Source: Dictyostelium firmibasis
Taxonomy: Eukaryota > Evosea > Eumycetozoa > Dictyosteliales > Dictyosteliaceae
Length of the DNA: 64,000 nt
Assembly (NCBI GenBank): GCA_036169595.1
Contig: CM069767.1
Location: forward strand, 992,501-1,056,500
Reading direction: 5' to 3'
The position numbers were made by a program, and so were the translations under genes. The notes beneath the pieces are model-generated. The model saw nothing but the letters and a program-made list of their open reading frames with translations, ran no database searches and was not told the DNA's origin. Positions 1-12,344 of this stretch are shown one piece after another. The stretch's first letter is position 1, and every line of letters starts with the position of its first letter.

Positions 1-195
1 ATTTCTCGACACACAGAGAAAGAAAACATATTTATAAGTAAGCTCAACATAAAAAAATAAAAAACAAAGTAATTTTTTTTTTTTTTTTATAAAATTCACA
101 GTATAAACATCAATTGTGGCTACAAAAAAATTTAATTACTTGTAACAAAACAGTATTAATACTATTTTTTTAAATTCTTGGGATTATGATTATAT

Positions 196-234
<39 letters not shown>

Positions 235-568
235 CATTCAATGTTGCTATCCTTACTTTTAATTTATTTTAATTTAAAATAAACAAATTTAAAAAAACAC
301 ACACACAATTTACTTACTTATTTGAATAAAAATAAATAAATGTCGTATATGGCGTAATTTTTTCTATAAAGCGGGGTAATTTTTTTAAAGTGATTATATA
401 TATGATGAAATAAATAAAGAGAGAATTAATTAAGAATATATTAATAAAATTAGTGATAGAGTCATAGGGTTATTAAAAAAATAAATAAAATTAATATGTT
501 TTTTTTTTTTTCTTTTTTGTAAAATTTTACAAAAGTTGCAATTAATCACATACCACTTAAAAATCACC

Positions 569-610
<42 letters not shown>

Positions 611-867
611 CACTTTTAAAAATCTATTAATAATAATAAAAAAAAATGAGGTCAGTAACCATTTTTTATTCTGAATACAATAATTTATTTTTAATTTTTT
701 ATTTTTTTTTAAAAAAAAAATAAAAAATAAAAAAAAAAAAAAAACAACATTAATGAGAGGAGGTTAGGCACAATAGTTTACTATTAAAAAAAATAAAAAA
801 AAAAAAACAAAAATTTTACACCAAACAATCCAAATTTGTGAAGGTTCTTCATTTTTTTGTGTTTTGA

Positions 868-904
<37 letters not shown>
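868..904. repeat. (TTG)n microsatellite
   Basis: About a dozen TTG units followed by degenerate GTT-type triplets in the gene-free left region. The short frames across it are poly-Val or poly-Asn and are not genes. Confidence 0.9.
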
Positions 905-1277
905 ATTGGTGTTGGTGTTGTTATTTTTGTAGTAATTTATGATCACAAAAACATCACATCTTTTAATTTAATATGTTTCTACTCTTTCCATTTTAAAATT
1001 TTTTTTATTTATAAAATCATAGCTCGCGTTGCTTGTATGTATCATTGATAAATCTTTTTTTGGGGTACCCACACTAACAAAATTTATAAAAACATATTAT
1101 GAACTGATAAAAAATATGGAGTAACCCAGTAATAATGGTGGGTGGGGTATGGTAACCATTGAAATTAATTTATGAGATTATATCACCCACTCTCGTTATG
1201 TATTATATAATTGGAAAAAAAAAAAAAAACCAATAATTACAATAACCACTCTAAAATGACAAATTTTTTAAATCTAA

Positions 1278-1455
<178 letters not shown>

Positions 1456-1937
1456 ATAATTATTATTATTATTTTTAAATTAATTGGGGGGGGTGATGAA
1501 AAAAAATTATAAATAAAAAGTATTGTTATTTTAAACTATATCTCTACCGACTTTAAATTAAATGAATTTTCACAAAAATAATTTAAACAGTGGTACAATA
1601 AAAAAAAAACAAATTTTTAAATAAAAAAAAAAAAAAAAACAACAGTATTGTGAGAGTTGTGATAAAAAAAATTAAAAAAGAAAAAAAAAAACCTTAATTC
1701 CCAATAACCACACCACTATCTACAATGTGTATTATTTATTAAGTCAATAAACATCATTAACCTCCACTAAATCACAAAAACCTTCCAAATTAATAATTTA
1801 TTTTATTTATTTTGAGAAAAAAAAAATAAAAAATATTGTGCAATCCAAAATCTATATTATTTTATAAAATATTAATGAGAAAAAAAGATACCTTAGGTTA
1901 TTGTTGATAGTATTATTTTAGTGTTATTATTATGTTA

Positions 1938-1970
<33 letters not shown>

Positions 1971-2132
1971 TTTATAAATTTCATGAGAAAAAAAAAAAAA
2001 AAAAAAAAACTTGGGTTATTGTTGATTTATTATAATTTGTATTCTTACTATACCAAGGTGAATCACGATGCAAAGATTTACGTTCGAACAAATCAAATAA
2101 TATTATAATAATTTTGATAACCTTTTTCGATT

Positions 2133-2134
<2 letters not shown>

Positions 2135-2167
<33 letters not shown>

Positions 2168-2237
2168 AAAAAGGTATTTTGAAAAAATATTAAAAATCTG
2201 TATAGATTTCAAAATACCTTTTTTTTTTTTTTTTTTT
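2135..2237. repeat. Long inverted repeat able to form a hairpin
   Basis: The arms at 2167-2184 and 2207-2224 are perfect reverse complements over 18 bases with the core GGTATTTTGAAA, and the loop is 22 bases. The flanking A-tract and T-tract extend pairing on the outer side past one G-T wobble (2166 with 2225), giving a stem of roughly 30 pairs. It could be a transcribed hairpin RNA precursor or a relic of a small inverted-repeat element. Sequence alone does not decide between these. Confidence 0.75.
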
Positions 2238-3454
2238 GTTGGTTTGTCAACCATGGTATTTTATTTCAATTTTCTTTTTTTTTTTTTTTAAATTTTATCA
2301 TTTTTCCTTTTTTTTTCCTTTTATGTTGAATGTATAAATTGATCTACTGTTATTGGGTAGTTTTTATTTATAATTTTTTTTTTAAAAAAAAAAAATAAAA
2401 AAAAATAATAGTAAATAGTAAACATTGGATAACAAGCAGATAGATTTAAGAAAAAATGGGTGTAGATTTATATATTCACTGAATTGAATCTAATTAATAA
2501 AAAAGGTATTGAACAGTTTTTTTTTTTTATTATCTAGATCATTTGGTGATTGATATGTATTATTATTATTATTATTATTAATGTTATTATTATTATTATT
2601 ATTTTTTTATTTTTTTTTTTTAATTATGAAATTTTTTTAATTAAAAATACTAAAATTGTTGGTAAAATCATTTTTCCTTTTATTTTTTTTTTTCTTTTAA
2701 AATTTTTTTTTTATTTTTTCTCACTATCCTATGTTTTACAAAACTGCATAGATATTGAAATTGTTATTGGGGGGGTGGGTGATTTGTATTTATAAATTTA
2801 TATTATTGTCTTTGGTATTTTGATAGGACTGGAAATTGGATCTGAGGAAAAAAAGTAAATTATAAAAAAAAAAAAAAAAAATTGAGGGATTTTTGAGACT
2901 TGAGTGGCAATACTCACTGTCAATAGTGGTGTTTTTATACTCCAACCTATTATTTTTTTATTTTTTTTTTTTTTTTTTTTTTTTTTGTGAGCGAAACATA
3001 CTTTTATTATTATGATATTTTTGTTCTATACACAAAAACAATAAAAAAATTAAAAAAATAAAAAAATAAAGAAAAAATAGTTGAGATTGAGAATATAATA
3101 AAAAAAATAATAGCAATGTTTAGGTTTTTCCCATCTTGGATATTTTGTTTAGTCTACATAATAATTTAAAGTCTTACGATTGGTGGGTTTAGTTTTTTAG
3201 GCTTTTTTCAAATAATAGGTTAATGCTTTAATAAACCGCCACAAACTGATAAGGGTTGGGGAAAATGATTGGCTACTTACCTTATCGCTTTGCCACACAC
3301 ACACCCCCCCCTCTCTCTGCCCCGCCCCTTTGAATAATAACATTAAAGATTTATTTTTTTTTTTTTTTTTTAAATTTAATTTGTTTTATTTTTTAAAATT
3401 TAATTTAATTTTATTTTTTTTTCTTTTTCTTTTTTTTCTTTTCTTATTATATTA

Positions 3455-3495
<41 letters not shown>

Positions 3496-4644
3496 AATCT
3501 TTGGAGATCTCAATTCTGAATAATATATATTGTGTTGTAAAAAAGCTAAAAAAAAATGCCAATTTGTATGGATTTTTTGAAAATATATTTTTTTTGAAAG
3601 CGCGCATCTTCCAAAAAAAAAAAATGGATTTTGGCGCCAATTTCCAAAATCAGTATTATAAAAAAATCAATTTTTTATTCGCCAATTCAATTTCAAAATG
3701 AGCTGGGAGTGATGAACTTACAATAAAATTTATTAAATCAATGATTTTTTTTTTTTTTTTTTTTTTTATTTTTCAGATTATATTAAATTCACAACAAAAT
3801 ACCACCGACTCACTTTTTTTGTGATTTTTTTTTATTTTTTTTTTTATATAAATATATATTTTTTTTTTTTTTTTTAACCATTTATTATTGTTAAATCCTT
3901 TATGACAGACATCTGCAGATATGGAATTGTTTTTTTTCTTTTATAATAATTTTTTTTTTTTTTATTTTTTTTTATTAAATTGGATGATAAATTGGTAGAT
4001 ATTAAAATTATTAAAAAAATAAATACCATTTTCCAAAAAAAAAAAAAAAAAAGTAAAGGTAGAAATAATGTCTTGATGTTTATGGACAAACATGTAGAAA
4101 GTTTAAATTTGAAAAATATTGATTATACAACACCATATTCCAATTTTCAAACTATGAACTTAACATGTTTGTTTTAATCCATATTTCATAAACTAATTAT
4201 ATGAATGACATCAAAACCAAAAATAAAAAAAAAAATCGAAAAAAATATATTTTTTTAATTTATTTTTATTTTTTTTTTTTTTATTTTTTTTATTTTTATT
4301 TTTATTTTTATTTTTTTTAAAATTTTTAAATTTTTTTTTTTTTTTAATTTTTGCAAAAATAATAGCACATTTAACACTATTTATGATAGATACTTTTCAA
4401 AAAAAAAAAAAAAAAATTATAAAAATAAGATAATACAATATAATAAAAAAAAGGTTCACACACCTTTTATTTCTTTTATTTAAAAATACAGATTTTTCAA
4501 TTTTCTTTTTCTTTTTTTATTTATTTTGTTTTAAATTATTTTTTTTATTTATTTTTTAACATAACAAAACTAAAATAAAATAAAATTTCAAAATTAATAA
4601 ATTTATAAAGAAAAAAAAAAAAAAAAAAAAAAAAAAAGAAAAGA

Positions 4645-6713
4645 ATGAATCAAGTATTTTTTTCAAAAATTCGTAGTATAGTTTCTGCAGATAGACATAG
4701 GTTTAAATCAAAGGAAATGGATTTAGATTTAGATTTATCCTATATTACAGATAATATTTTAGCTATGGGTTTTCCTGGAACAGGCTTAGAAGCTAGTTGG
4801 AGAAATTCTATTGATGATGTTTGTGAATTATTAAAACAAAAACATCATGGTAAATATATGATTTGGAATTTATCAGAAAGAGTTTATGATTATTCTAAAT
4901 TAAATAATCAAATTTTAGAGTATGTAAAAAGAAAAAAAAAAATTATTATTAATAATAATGCAAACATTGATATTAATTTTTTTTTTTTTTATAATAGATT
5001 TCCATTTTTAGATCATCATCCGCCACCATTAAGTTTATTATTTGAAATAGTAAATTCATTATCAAATTGGTTGAAAGCAGATCCTGAAAATGTTGCTGTA
5101 GTTCATTGTAAAGGTGGTAAAGGTAGAACTGGTACCATCATTTGTTGTTATCTTTATTATAGTTGTCAATTTGAAAAAATGGATGATGCAAAGAATCATT
5201 TTGCAGAGAAGAGATCAAAAATGAAAAAGGGTGTAACACAACCCTCTCAACAGCGTTATATAAATTATTTTAAAGAGATTGTATCTGGTAGTCATATGGT
5301 TGAAGAATTTATGCTAACATTTAGGTCAATTGAATTAGGACCATTAACAAAAGATCAAGCAAATTCACTTTCATTTGAAATATTTGAACATGCAAAAGAA
5401 CCTATACTTAATTTTGCAAGTTCTTCAAATTCAATTCAGTAAGTATCACAATGACCATTTTTTTTAAAAAAAAAAAAAAACCCATTTTAACAGAATATTT
5501 TTTTTTAATCCTTTTTATTTTTTATATTATTTTTAGAATCGTTCCAATTAATGATAATTCATCTGGTGATATTAATGCAAACCAACAACTTTATAAAATT
5601 TTAATATTAATACAAAAAAAAGTACAAAATGATGTTTTAATAAGAGTGTACAGGGGTGATACAGGCAAAGGTAAAGGAAAGATGAAAAAACAAATATTTC
5701 ACTTAATTTTTAATATTGCGTTTGTAAATTTGGATCAATGTTTATTTGGTATGAATGAATTTGATCATTTTAAGAGTTCAAAAAAATATGACCCAAATCT
5801 TCAAATGGAATGTAGATTTCAAAATAATTGTTCAGGTGCACCTGATCACACTTTTAAAATTTGGAATATTATGTCACTACAATACCAAAGAACAAAATCG
5901 GCACTAAATGGAAGTTTAAATAATAGCAGTAATAGTATTACAGAGATTAATGGAGTAGACAATAATAATAGTATTACAGAGATTAATAGAGTTGATAATA
6001 ATAATAATAATAATATTTTAACATCTCCAGCACCTACACCTTTAAATAACACAACAACCACCACAACAACCACAACAACAACAACCACCACAACAACTCC
6101 ACCATCTTCCGAACAATCAACACCTCCAATATTATTGACACCCGTTGATGTCAATATAGATTTAAAAAATTGTAATATAAGTAGTGATGTTAGTATTCAT
6201 AGTAGCAGTAGCAGTAGCAGCAATAGCAATAGCAATAGGAGTAGCACCAGTACTAATAGTAGTAGAAGTAGCATTACAACTGATGATATAAAACCAAGTT
6301 GTAGTAGTGATAGTATTTTCAGTAATAGCACCGTTTGTAATAATAGTAGTAATAATTGTAATAATAGTGATGGTTCAGATAATGAATCTTCAATTAGGAA
6401 AAGAAAAGGTACACTTTGGAGTAGTGGTTCATCCATAAAGATTAAACCATCACCAAATTTATCAAGATTCTCACTGTTTAATAGTCATAGACAATCTCCT
6501 CCAAAAATAAATTCAAATAATAATAATAATAATATCAAGAATAATAAGGAAAGTATTAGTCAATCAACAGAATCAACAGAATCAACCTTAAAAAAAGAAA
6601 ATATTAGCCAATCAACAGAATCAATAGAATCAACAGAATCAACCATAAAAAAAGAAACTAATGGTATTACAAGTGAAGAAGATATAAAAAATGTAGAGAT
6701 AAAGCAAGAATAG
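4645..6713 (+). CDS. cnrN: PTEN-family phosphatase with a long Ser/Asn/Thr tail
   Basis: Exons 4645-4919, 4998-5438 and 5537-6713 join in frame to 630 residues. The first intron is 78 bases and also open, so an unspliced reading would look coding. The N-terminus resembles PTEN strongly: a basic start, then DLDLSYI, AMGFPG and the DHHPPP loop. The P-loop HCKGGKGRTG lies near residue 128 and keeps the catalytic Cys and Arg, both flanking lysines and the TI-loop context. A C2-like domain follows (about 240-345). The rest is Asn, Ser and Thr repeats and two copies of a STEST-rich Lys/Glu motif. By family it removes the 3-phosphate from PIP3 at the membrane and opposes PI3-kinase. It is not the classical PtenA, whose loop reads HCKAGKGRTG. 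I assign cnrN from memory of that distinction. An AATAAA signal lies at 6731-6736. Confidence 0.9.
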
Positions 6714-6730
6714 ATTATTTATTATTTTTT

Positions 6731-6736
6731 AATAAA
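6731..6736 (+). terminator. Poly(A) signal of the PTEN-like gene
   Basis: AATAAA lies 18 bases past the stop codon at 6713, which suits the short 3' untranslated regions typical of this genome. Confidence 0.5.
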
Positions 6737-6823
6737 ATTGTGAGTATACATATTGAATTAAGAAATTAAAATTTACCAACAAAGGTCAGAGTTTTTAAAA
6801 ATATCTTAAGATATTTTCTTTTT

Positions 6824-6857
<34 letters not shown>

Positions 6858-6915
6858 GATATCAACAAATATCAAAAAAAAAGACCTTTTCATTTTTATT
6901 TTTAAATTGGTGACA

Positions 6916-7237
6916 ATGAATAAACTAATTATTACACTTTCATTAATAATACTATTTATTAATAACACTAAATGTGTCAATATCACTGGTGCAGATTGTA
7001 ATTATTTTCTGGCCATTCAGTTTTTTTTTTTATTTTTAAATTCACTAATTTTAATTTTTACTTTTCATTTATTAAATACACGTATGTTTATATATTTTCA
7101 TTTTTAAAGTGTCATGTGTTGAGGCTTTGGGAGTCAAAACTCAAGATACTTTATTGATATCAACAAATGTCAAATCTACATTGTGTTCTACACCTCCAGC
7201 GGTGTGCACAAGTGATGGTCAGATTACTGCTATGTAA

Positions 7238-7281
<44 letters not shown>

Positions 7282-10200
7282 GTTTACTTATAATATTACT
7301 TCCAATAAAGACAAATAAATCAAAAAAATAGAATACAAAAATTATTATGGACCGATCTTCAATGTTTATCAAGTCTTAATACATTTTATGGATATAACCT
7401 TGCCATTGATGCCTCTTTCTTTTATTATCCTCTCTCGACAATAAAGCGAATGTATGTAAGAATTTTTAAAAAATTAAAAATAGAGTTTTTATTTAATCTA
7501 ACAATAATTCAATATAGATTTATTTATACATCAAATATTATGTCAATTACTCAACCACTTCCTTTGGTAGATTATTTTTTTTTTGGTATGGCGGACAGCA
7601 CAGCTTTTTATGCTTCATACTTGAAAAATGTAAAGGAGTTGTATGCATTTATTTACTTTTTTATTTTATTTTATTTTATTTTCAAATTTCACCTAATAAA
7701 TTATTTAACATTTTTTTATTTAAATAGTTATGTAGATCAATTGTTAAATTTTCAACATGATGGGGATCAAACAGGTAGTAGATTAGAGAAATTGACAATA
7801 ATTTGTAATACTTTGCCTCCTTTCCAAACATACTCCAATTTAAAAACTTTAGATTTTACCATGGGCGATTCATTTTCTGCCTTGTCATTGAATCAAAATT
7901 CAGGTGGACTCATAAATTTAGTAGATATTTCATTTAAATCGCAGTATACAATATATATTGATTTCCCAACAACATTTTCAAATTCTTCTTTGAATTTTAC
8001 AAGGTTGTATGTAGAATTTAAACACACTTACAAAAATTATAAAAATTGATACAATAATTACTAAAATTTTTTTTTCTTTTCTTTCTTTTCCTTTTTTAAG
8101 AAATATTGAAAATCAAATATTTTTTAATAAACCAACAAACTATATAGATTTATCAAATAATAATCAAATGAACATTATAATTAATTTAAAATCAGTTGGT
8201 AATGCATTTAATATTGATGGGAAATTCCCATTTAAAGGATTACCTAAATCAATCGATACGTTATATATCACAACTGGCAATTTTTCAACCATTCCAAACC
8301 AAAGTTTGATTGAGAATGTAACATATCTAACATTGGTTAATTTGAACATGTTTGGAACACTACCACAAAACTTTTTTACAAAGAAAACGAAAATGGTTAA
8401 TTTTGGAGGAAACAATCTAACAGGAACAATTGATGATTCGTGGTGCTCCTTACCAACCTTAGTTATAATGGAAAATCAACTATCTGGAAATTTACCAAAT
8501 TGTTTTTATTGTTATCTTAATGATTCAACAATTTATAGTAGATTTACAAAAAATTTATTCTCAAATCATTATTCAAATGCTACTTGTGATTATTGTATGT
8601 TTATTTACCAATTTTTTTTAAATTTTTATTTTAATAATGAAACTAATACTTTTTACTACTTTAGCCCAAATGTTTGTAAGTAAATTAATTACAGATGGGT
8701 CAAATGTTACATTAATCGGTAAAAACGTTGGATTTTATACCTATAATATAAAAACAACACCCAGTATTATTTTCACCACAAATAACTATAATGATAGTTT
8801 CTCTGGGAAGTTTTCAACCTCACTTGATAGATCAACTAAATCAGTGGAAATTAGATTTCTTATCCCAGGTATTAACTTTACAGTTTCAATCAGTGACACT
8901 CCACCTCAAATCACCACAGTTTCTCAAAATGAAAATGAATTTACCATTGACGGATCCTTTTTTTCATATGACCCTTCCTCAATCGATTTATTGATGGGCA
9001 ATGAAAAATGTAATATTACCTCTAGTACATTTTACCAAATTAGATGTTCAATTAATTATCCTGTAATCGACTGGGGAGAAAAACAGATGGGTTTAATTGT
9101 GGATAATAAGAAATCATCATTTGGATTTTACTTGAATTACACAAAAGTCACTTGTTCTGATAACTGTAATGGCAATGGAATTTGTGATGATCATACAGGT
9201 AATTGCCAATGCTTTATAGAATGGACAACTTATCAAAACCAACTATGTAATGTTTCAAACCAATACGTATCTTCTTCAAGTAAGGTATCACAAAAAGATG
9301 GTGGTGTTATTGACATTTATGGTTGGTTTGGTGATATCCATAACTATCCATATGTTTTAGTTGAAGGAGAGAATAAAACTATCATTTCAATTACCAATGA
9401 TACAATTGCTCTTTCAATCGGACCTGGTAAAGGATCTAAAAATTTAAAAGTCGTTCAAAATGATATCGAGTGGTTTGGTGTAATTTACCCGTATTTAGAG
9501 CCTTTGTTATTGTGCCCTGATAATTGTGGTGGTTCCGAGAAAGGTGTATGCAATAGTACAAATGGAGAGTGTAAATGCAGTAGTGGATGGACAGGTTTGG
9601 ATTGTAAATCGTCAACTGCTTTGAATAGTGGTACATCCAAAACAGTTGTTCAAAGTACAGGTTCAACAACAATTTCAAATCAAGATATTGGCTATCTTGT
9701 GTTAATAAACTCAATTTCTGAAATTGATTTCAATAATAATGTAGTTCCAAATTCAATTGTAAATCTTTTAGGCAATTGGAGATTAATGAATAAAAATGGT
9801 TCAATTTCAACATTTGAAATTAAAGAAAATAACAATACAATGATTACAATGATCATAGAACAAGTCGAAACAAGTAACAAACAATTCAATTTCGCAGGAA
9901 ATCAATTTACAATTAATAATGGCGGATTTAAAATCTCACTTTTAATTTCAAATTGGAAGTTCAAAAATAATTTAAATACACTTCAAATTCAAATGTCTAC
10001 CGAAATTTCATTAACAGAAACAAATATAGATAGTAGTTGTGGTCCAGATAGTGTAGAATATTTTAGTAATAGCGATGATATTTCAAATAATATCAATTAT
10101 TTAAAGATCACTAAAAATGGTCAATCATTATTTGGTAGATTTCAAGATAAAATGCTCTCAGATGGTCGACCAACCACTGTTTTAGCAAAGTTAGAAAACT

Positions 10201-10466
10201 CTGAAAATGGTAAACCAAAAATCATAACAATTAGTTTACCTCATTGCGCTAACCAATGTATTTTAGACCCAGACTTTTCTCTGCTTGTATCTTTTTCAAA
10301 TTCTTGTAGCAATGAAAATAAAAGATCATGGGTGTTACCTGTAGCAATTGTCGTTCCCATTGTTACGGTTTCAATTATTATTGTCGTTTCTATAATACTG
10401 ATAAAAAAGAATAGTATTAAAATTAGAATAGGTTTAAATTCCATAAAAATGAAAAGAAAAAATTAA
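6916..10466 (+). CDS. ComC-type surface protein: LRR-like ectodomain, EGF modules, one C-terminal TM
   Basis: My model has exons 6916-6997, 7110-7233, 7332-7451, 7518-7640, 7728-8006, 8101-8594 and 8665-10466, giving 1007 residues. The first donor is the least certain. A signal peptide (MNKLIITLSLIILF) leads into a leucine-rich-repeat-like ectodomain. Two cysteine-rich EGF-like modules follow, with the signatures CNGNGICDDHTGNCQC and CNSTNGECKCSSGWTGLDC. Next comes a domain of about 200 residues ending in LDPDFSLLVS that matches the equivalent part of the gene at 50015-54685. A single TM helix near the end (WVLPVAIVVPIVTV) precedes a short basic tail. The family contains ComC and related cell-surface proteins, likely adhesive or signalling. 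Ligand and function are unknown. Confidence 0.85.
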
Positions 10467-10586
10467 AAAAAAATCATTTCTTCTGAGGTTGAAAATGTAA
10501 TTTAATAAAATTAATTATTAGTATTTTAAAAATTAAAATTACAGAAGCGCGTTTATTTTTTTATTTTTTTCTTTTTCTTTCTATTT

Positions 10587-12344
10587 TTATAATTCATCAT
10601 CTAAATGATTATGAACAATTGATTCTTCATCAATCTCAATGATTTCATTTAAGTAATTTATTGGTAAACTGTTATTAATTGAAATACTATTATCACTATT
10701 ACTTGTATCGCTTGGAGTAAAATCATCTTCTTTATTATAAACACTACATGTGTTAGTGTAACTTTGTTTATTTGGGGCAGAAAAAGAAGCTTCATCAATT
10801 ATTGGTTGTATTATTGTTGCTATTGGTGTTTGTTGTTGTTGTTGTTGATAATTATTAATTGGTATTACTTTCTTTGTGTTTGCACCATCCTCACTTTCAT
10901 TGTCAGTTTGAGTGTATTGTCTGTTATTTTTATTGAAATGTAAAATATCAAGTGCATGTAGATCATTTTCAAAACTATCAGTTCTTTGTAGAGGATCCAT
11001 TTGAATTTCTACTGGTTGATTTAATGTAACGGTTGATCTTGGTGTTGGATTGGGCGTATTATTGAATTTTAATTTAAATTTTGATTTTTTTTTCTCACCC
11101 AATTGTTTTTCATTGTGGCCATCACTAACGTTATCGCATGAAGTTGGTCTCTTTTTTTGGAAAATTTCTGTATTAACATTTCCACCACTGGAATCACCAA
11201 TTTGGGTTGAAGATATCCCAACATTTGGCCCAACACTTCCTATTGCAGCATCAAAATATTCATTACCAGTTATTCTACAATAAATAACTATTAATCCATT
11301 TTTTATTGATCTAAGATGTAAAAAGTTAAAGTCGAAATAAATTAAAAAACATATTTCAAAGCATATTATCAATAAAAACACTAAATGAAATTCAAATGGT
11401 AATAAAAAGTTGAACATATATCTATTTGCAATATTTAGAATACAACTAATGAAAATACTAAATGAAACAAATATAAATCTAAATATTAAATATAACTATG
11501 ATAATTATTGTAAAATAAAAAAATATTAATAAAATTATAAATAAATTCCCCAAGAATTAAAAATTTAACCTATTACTATAATTACCATTCTCTTTTTAAA
11601 TTTTTTGTCATATAATTTATATAGTAAAAATATACTATAACATAATAAAAATGACGACAGAGCCAATGCAATAATTGTTGGTAATAAAAATACAGCTAAA
11701 TCGATCTTTTGTCTAGTTCTGAACATGAATACTCTTTTCAATGAAATTACATTTAAAATTGCTAAAACTATCAATGGAATTGATACAATACTAAATAATA
11801 TCCTTGTATATTTTGTAAAAATATTTCCTCTTGAAATTTTAAATATATCCATATAAATTCCAATCCTATGATTTAATATAATAGTTTTCTAATTAATTAA
11901 AGTTTTTTTTTTTTTCGAATTTGTGAATAAAAAATTCTTACCAGAAATGTAAAACTAAAAAAATAATTCCAAAGAATATTAAAGGTAAAAAATTTTGGAT
12001 AACCAATAATAGTAGTGTAATTACTTGGATGACCCTGAAATTGGTTGTTTTTTCAAATGCTGAAGCCATAAAAAAAAATGTAAAGAAAACAACTGTGAAA
12101 GAGTTTTAAAAACTTATTTTTAGTTTTTTATAGTTTGAAAAAAAAATTTTAATTTTTTGAAATACATACTTAATAGTAAGAATGCGCTAATTATTTGAAC
12201 TGACTGTTTCAATCTACTGCAATTCGTTTTAACAATACAATTATGAATAATTCTCCATACTATTAATGAAAATGTGAACAATGCAAAAACACCAACAGTG
12301 ATTAAATATTCACCATTAAACAAATTGCCACCACCAGCAATCAT
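10587..12344 (-). CDS. Seven-transmembrane protein with an Asn/Gln/Ser-rich cytosolic tail
   Basis: Exons 12170-12344, 11942-12092, 11586-11865 and 10587-11495 splice cleanly to 504 residues. Hydrophobic segments are: EYLITVGVFALFTFSLIVW; the end of exon 1 with the start of exon 2; VIQVITLLLLVIQNFLPLI; ILFSIVSIPLIVLAILNVI; DLAVFLLPTIIALALSSFL; and two more at the start of exon 4. That makes about seven. The remaining 230 or so residues are polar, with a Q-run and acidic patches ending DHNHLDDEL-like. Topology resembles either a divergent GPCR or the THH1/TOM1/TOM3 (tobamovirus multiplication) membrane family. I see no decisive motif for either. Tail-to-tail neighbour of the ComC-type gene, 120 bases away. 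Confidence 0.75.

Noticed and set aside
2049-2090. tRNA-like B-box resemblance (ACGTTCGAACAA)
   Set aside because: It lacks the flanking GG...CC pairing, no A box lies at the right distance, and no cloverleaf can be drawn.
3501-4177. Short frames of 60-70 codons on both strands
   Set aside because: They have Lys/Phe/Asn-rich composition from A and T tracts, no family resemblance and no splice partners.
7082-7109. 28-base intron that would keep a longer first exon in the LRR/ComC-type gene
   Set aside because: It is too short to splice in this organism; a 112-base intron from 6998 fits the phase and removes T-rich non-coding sequence.
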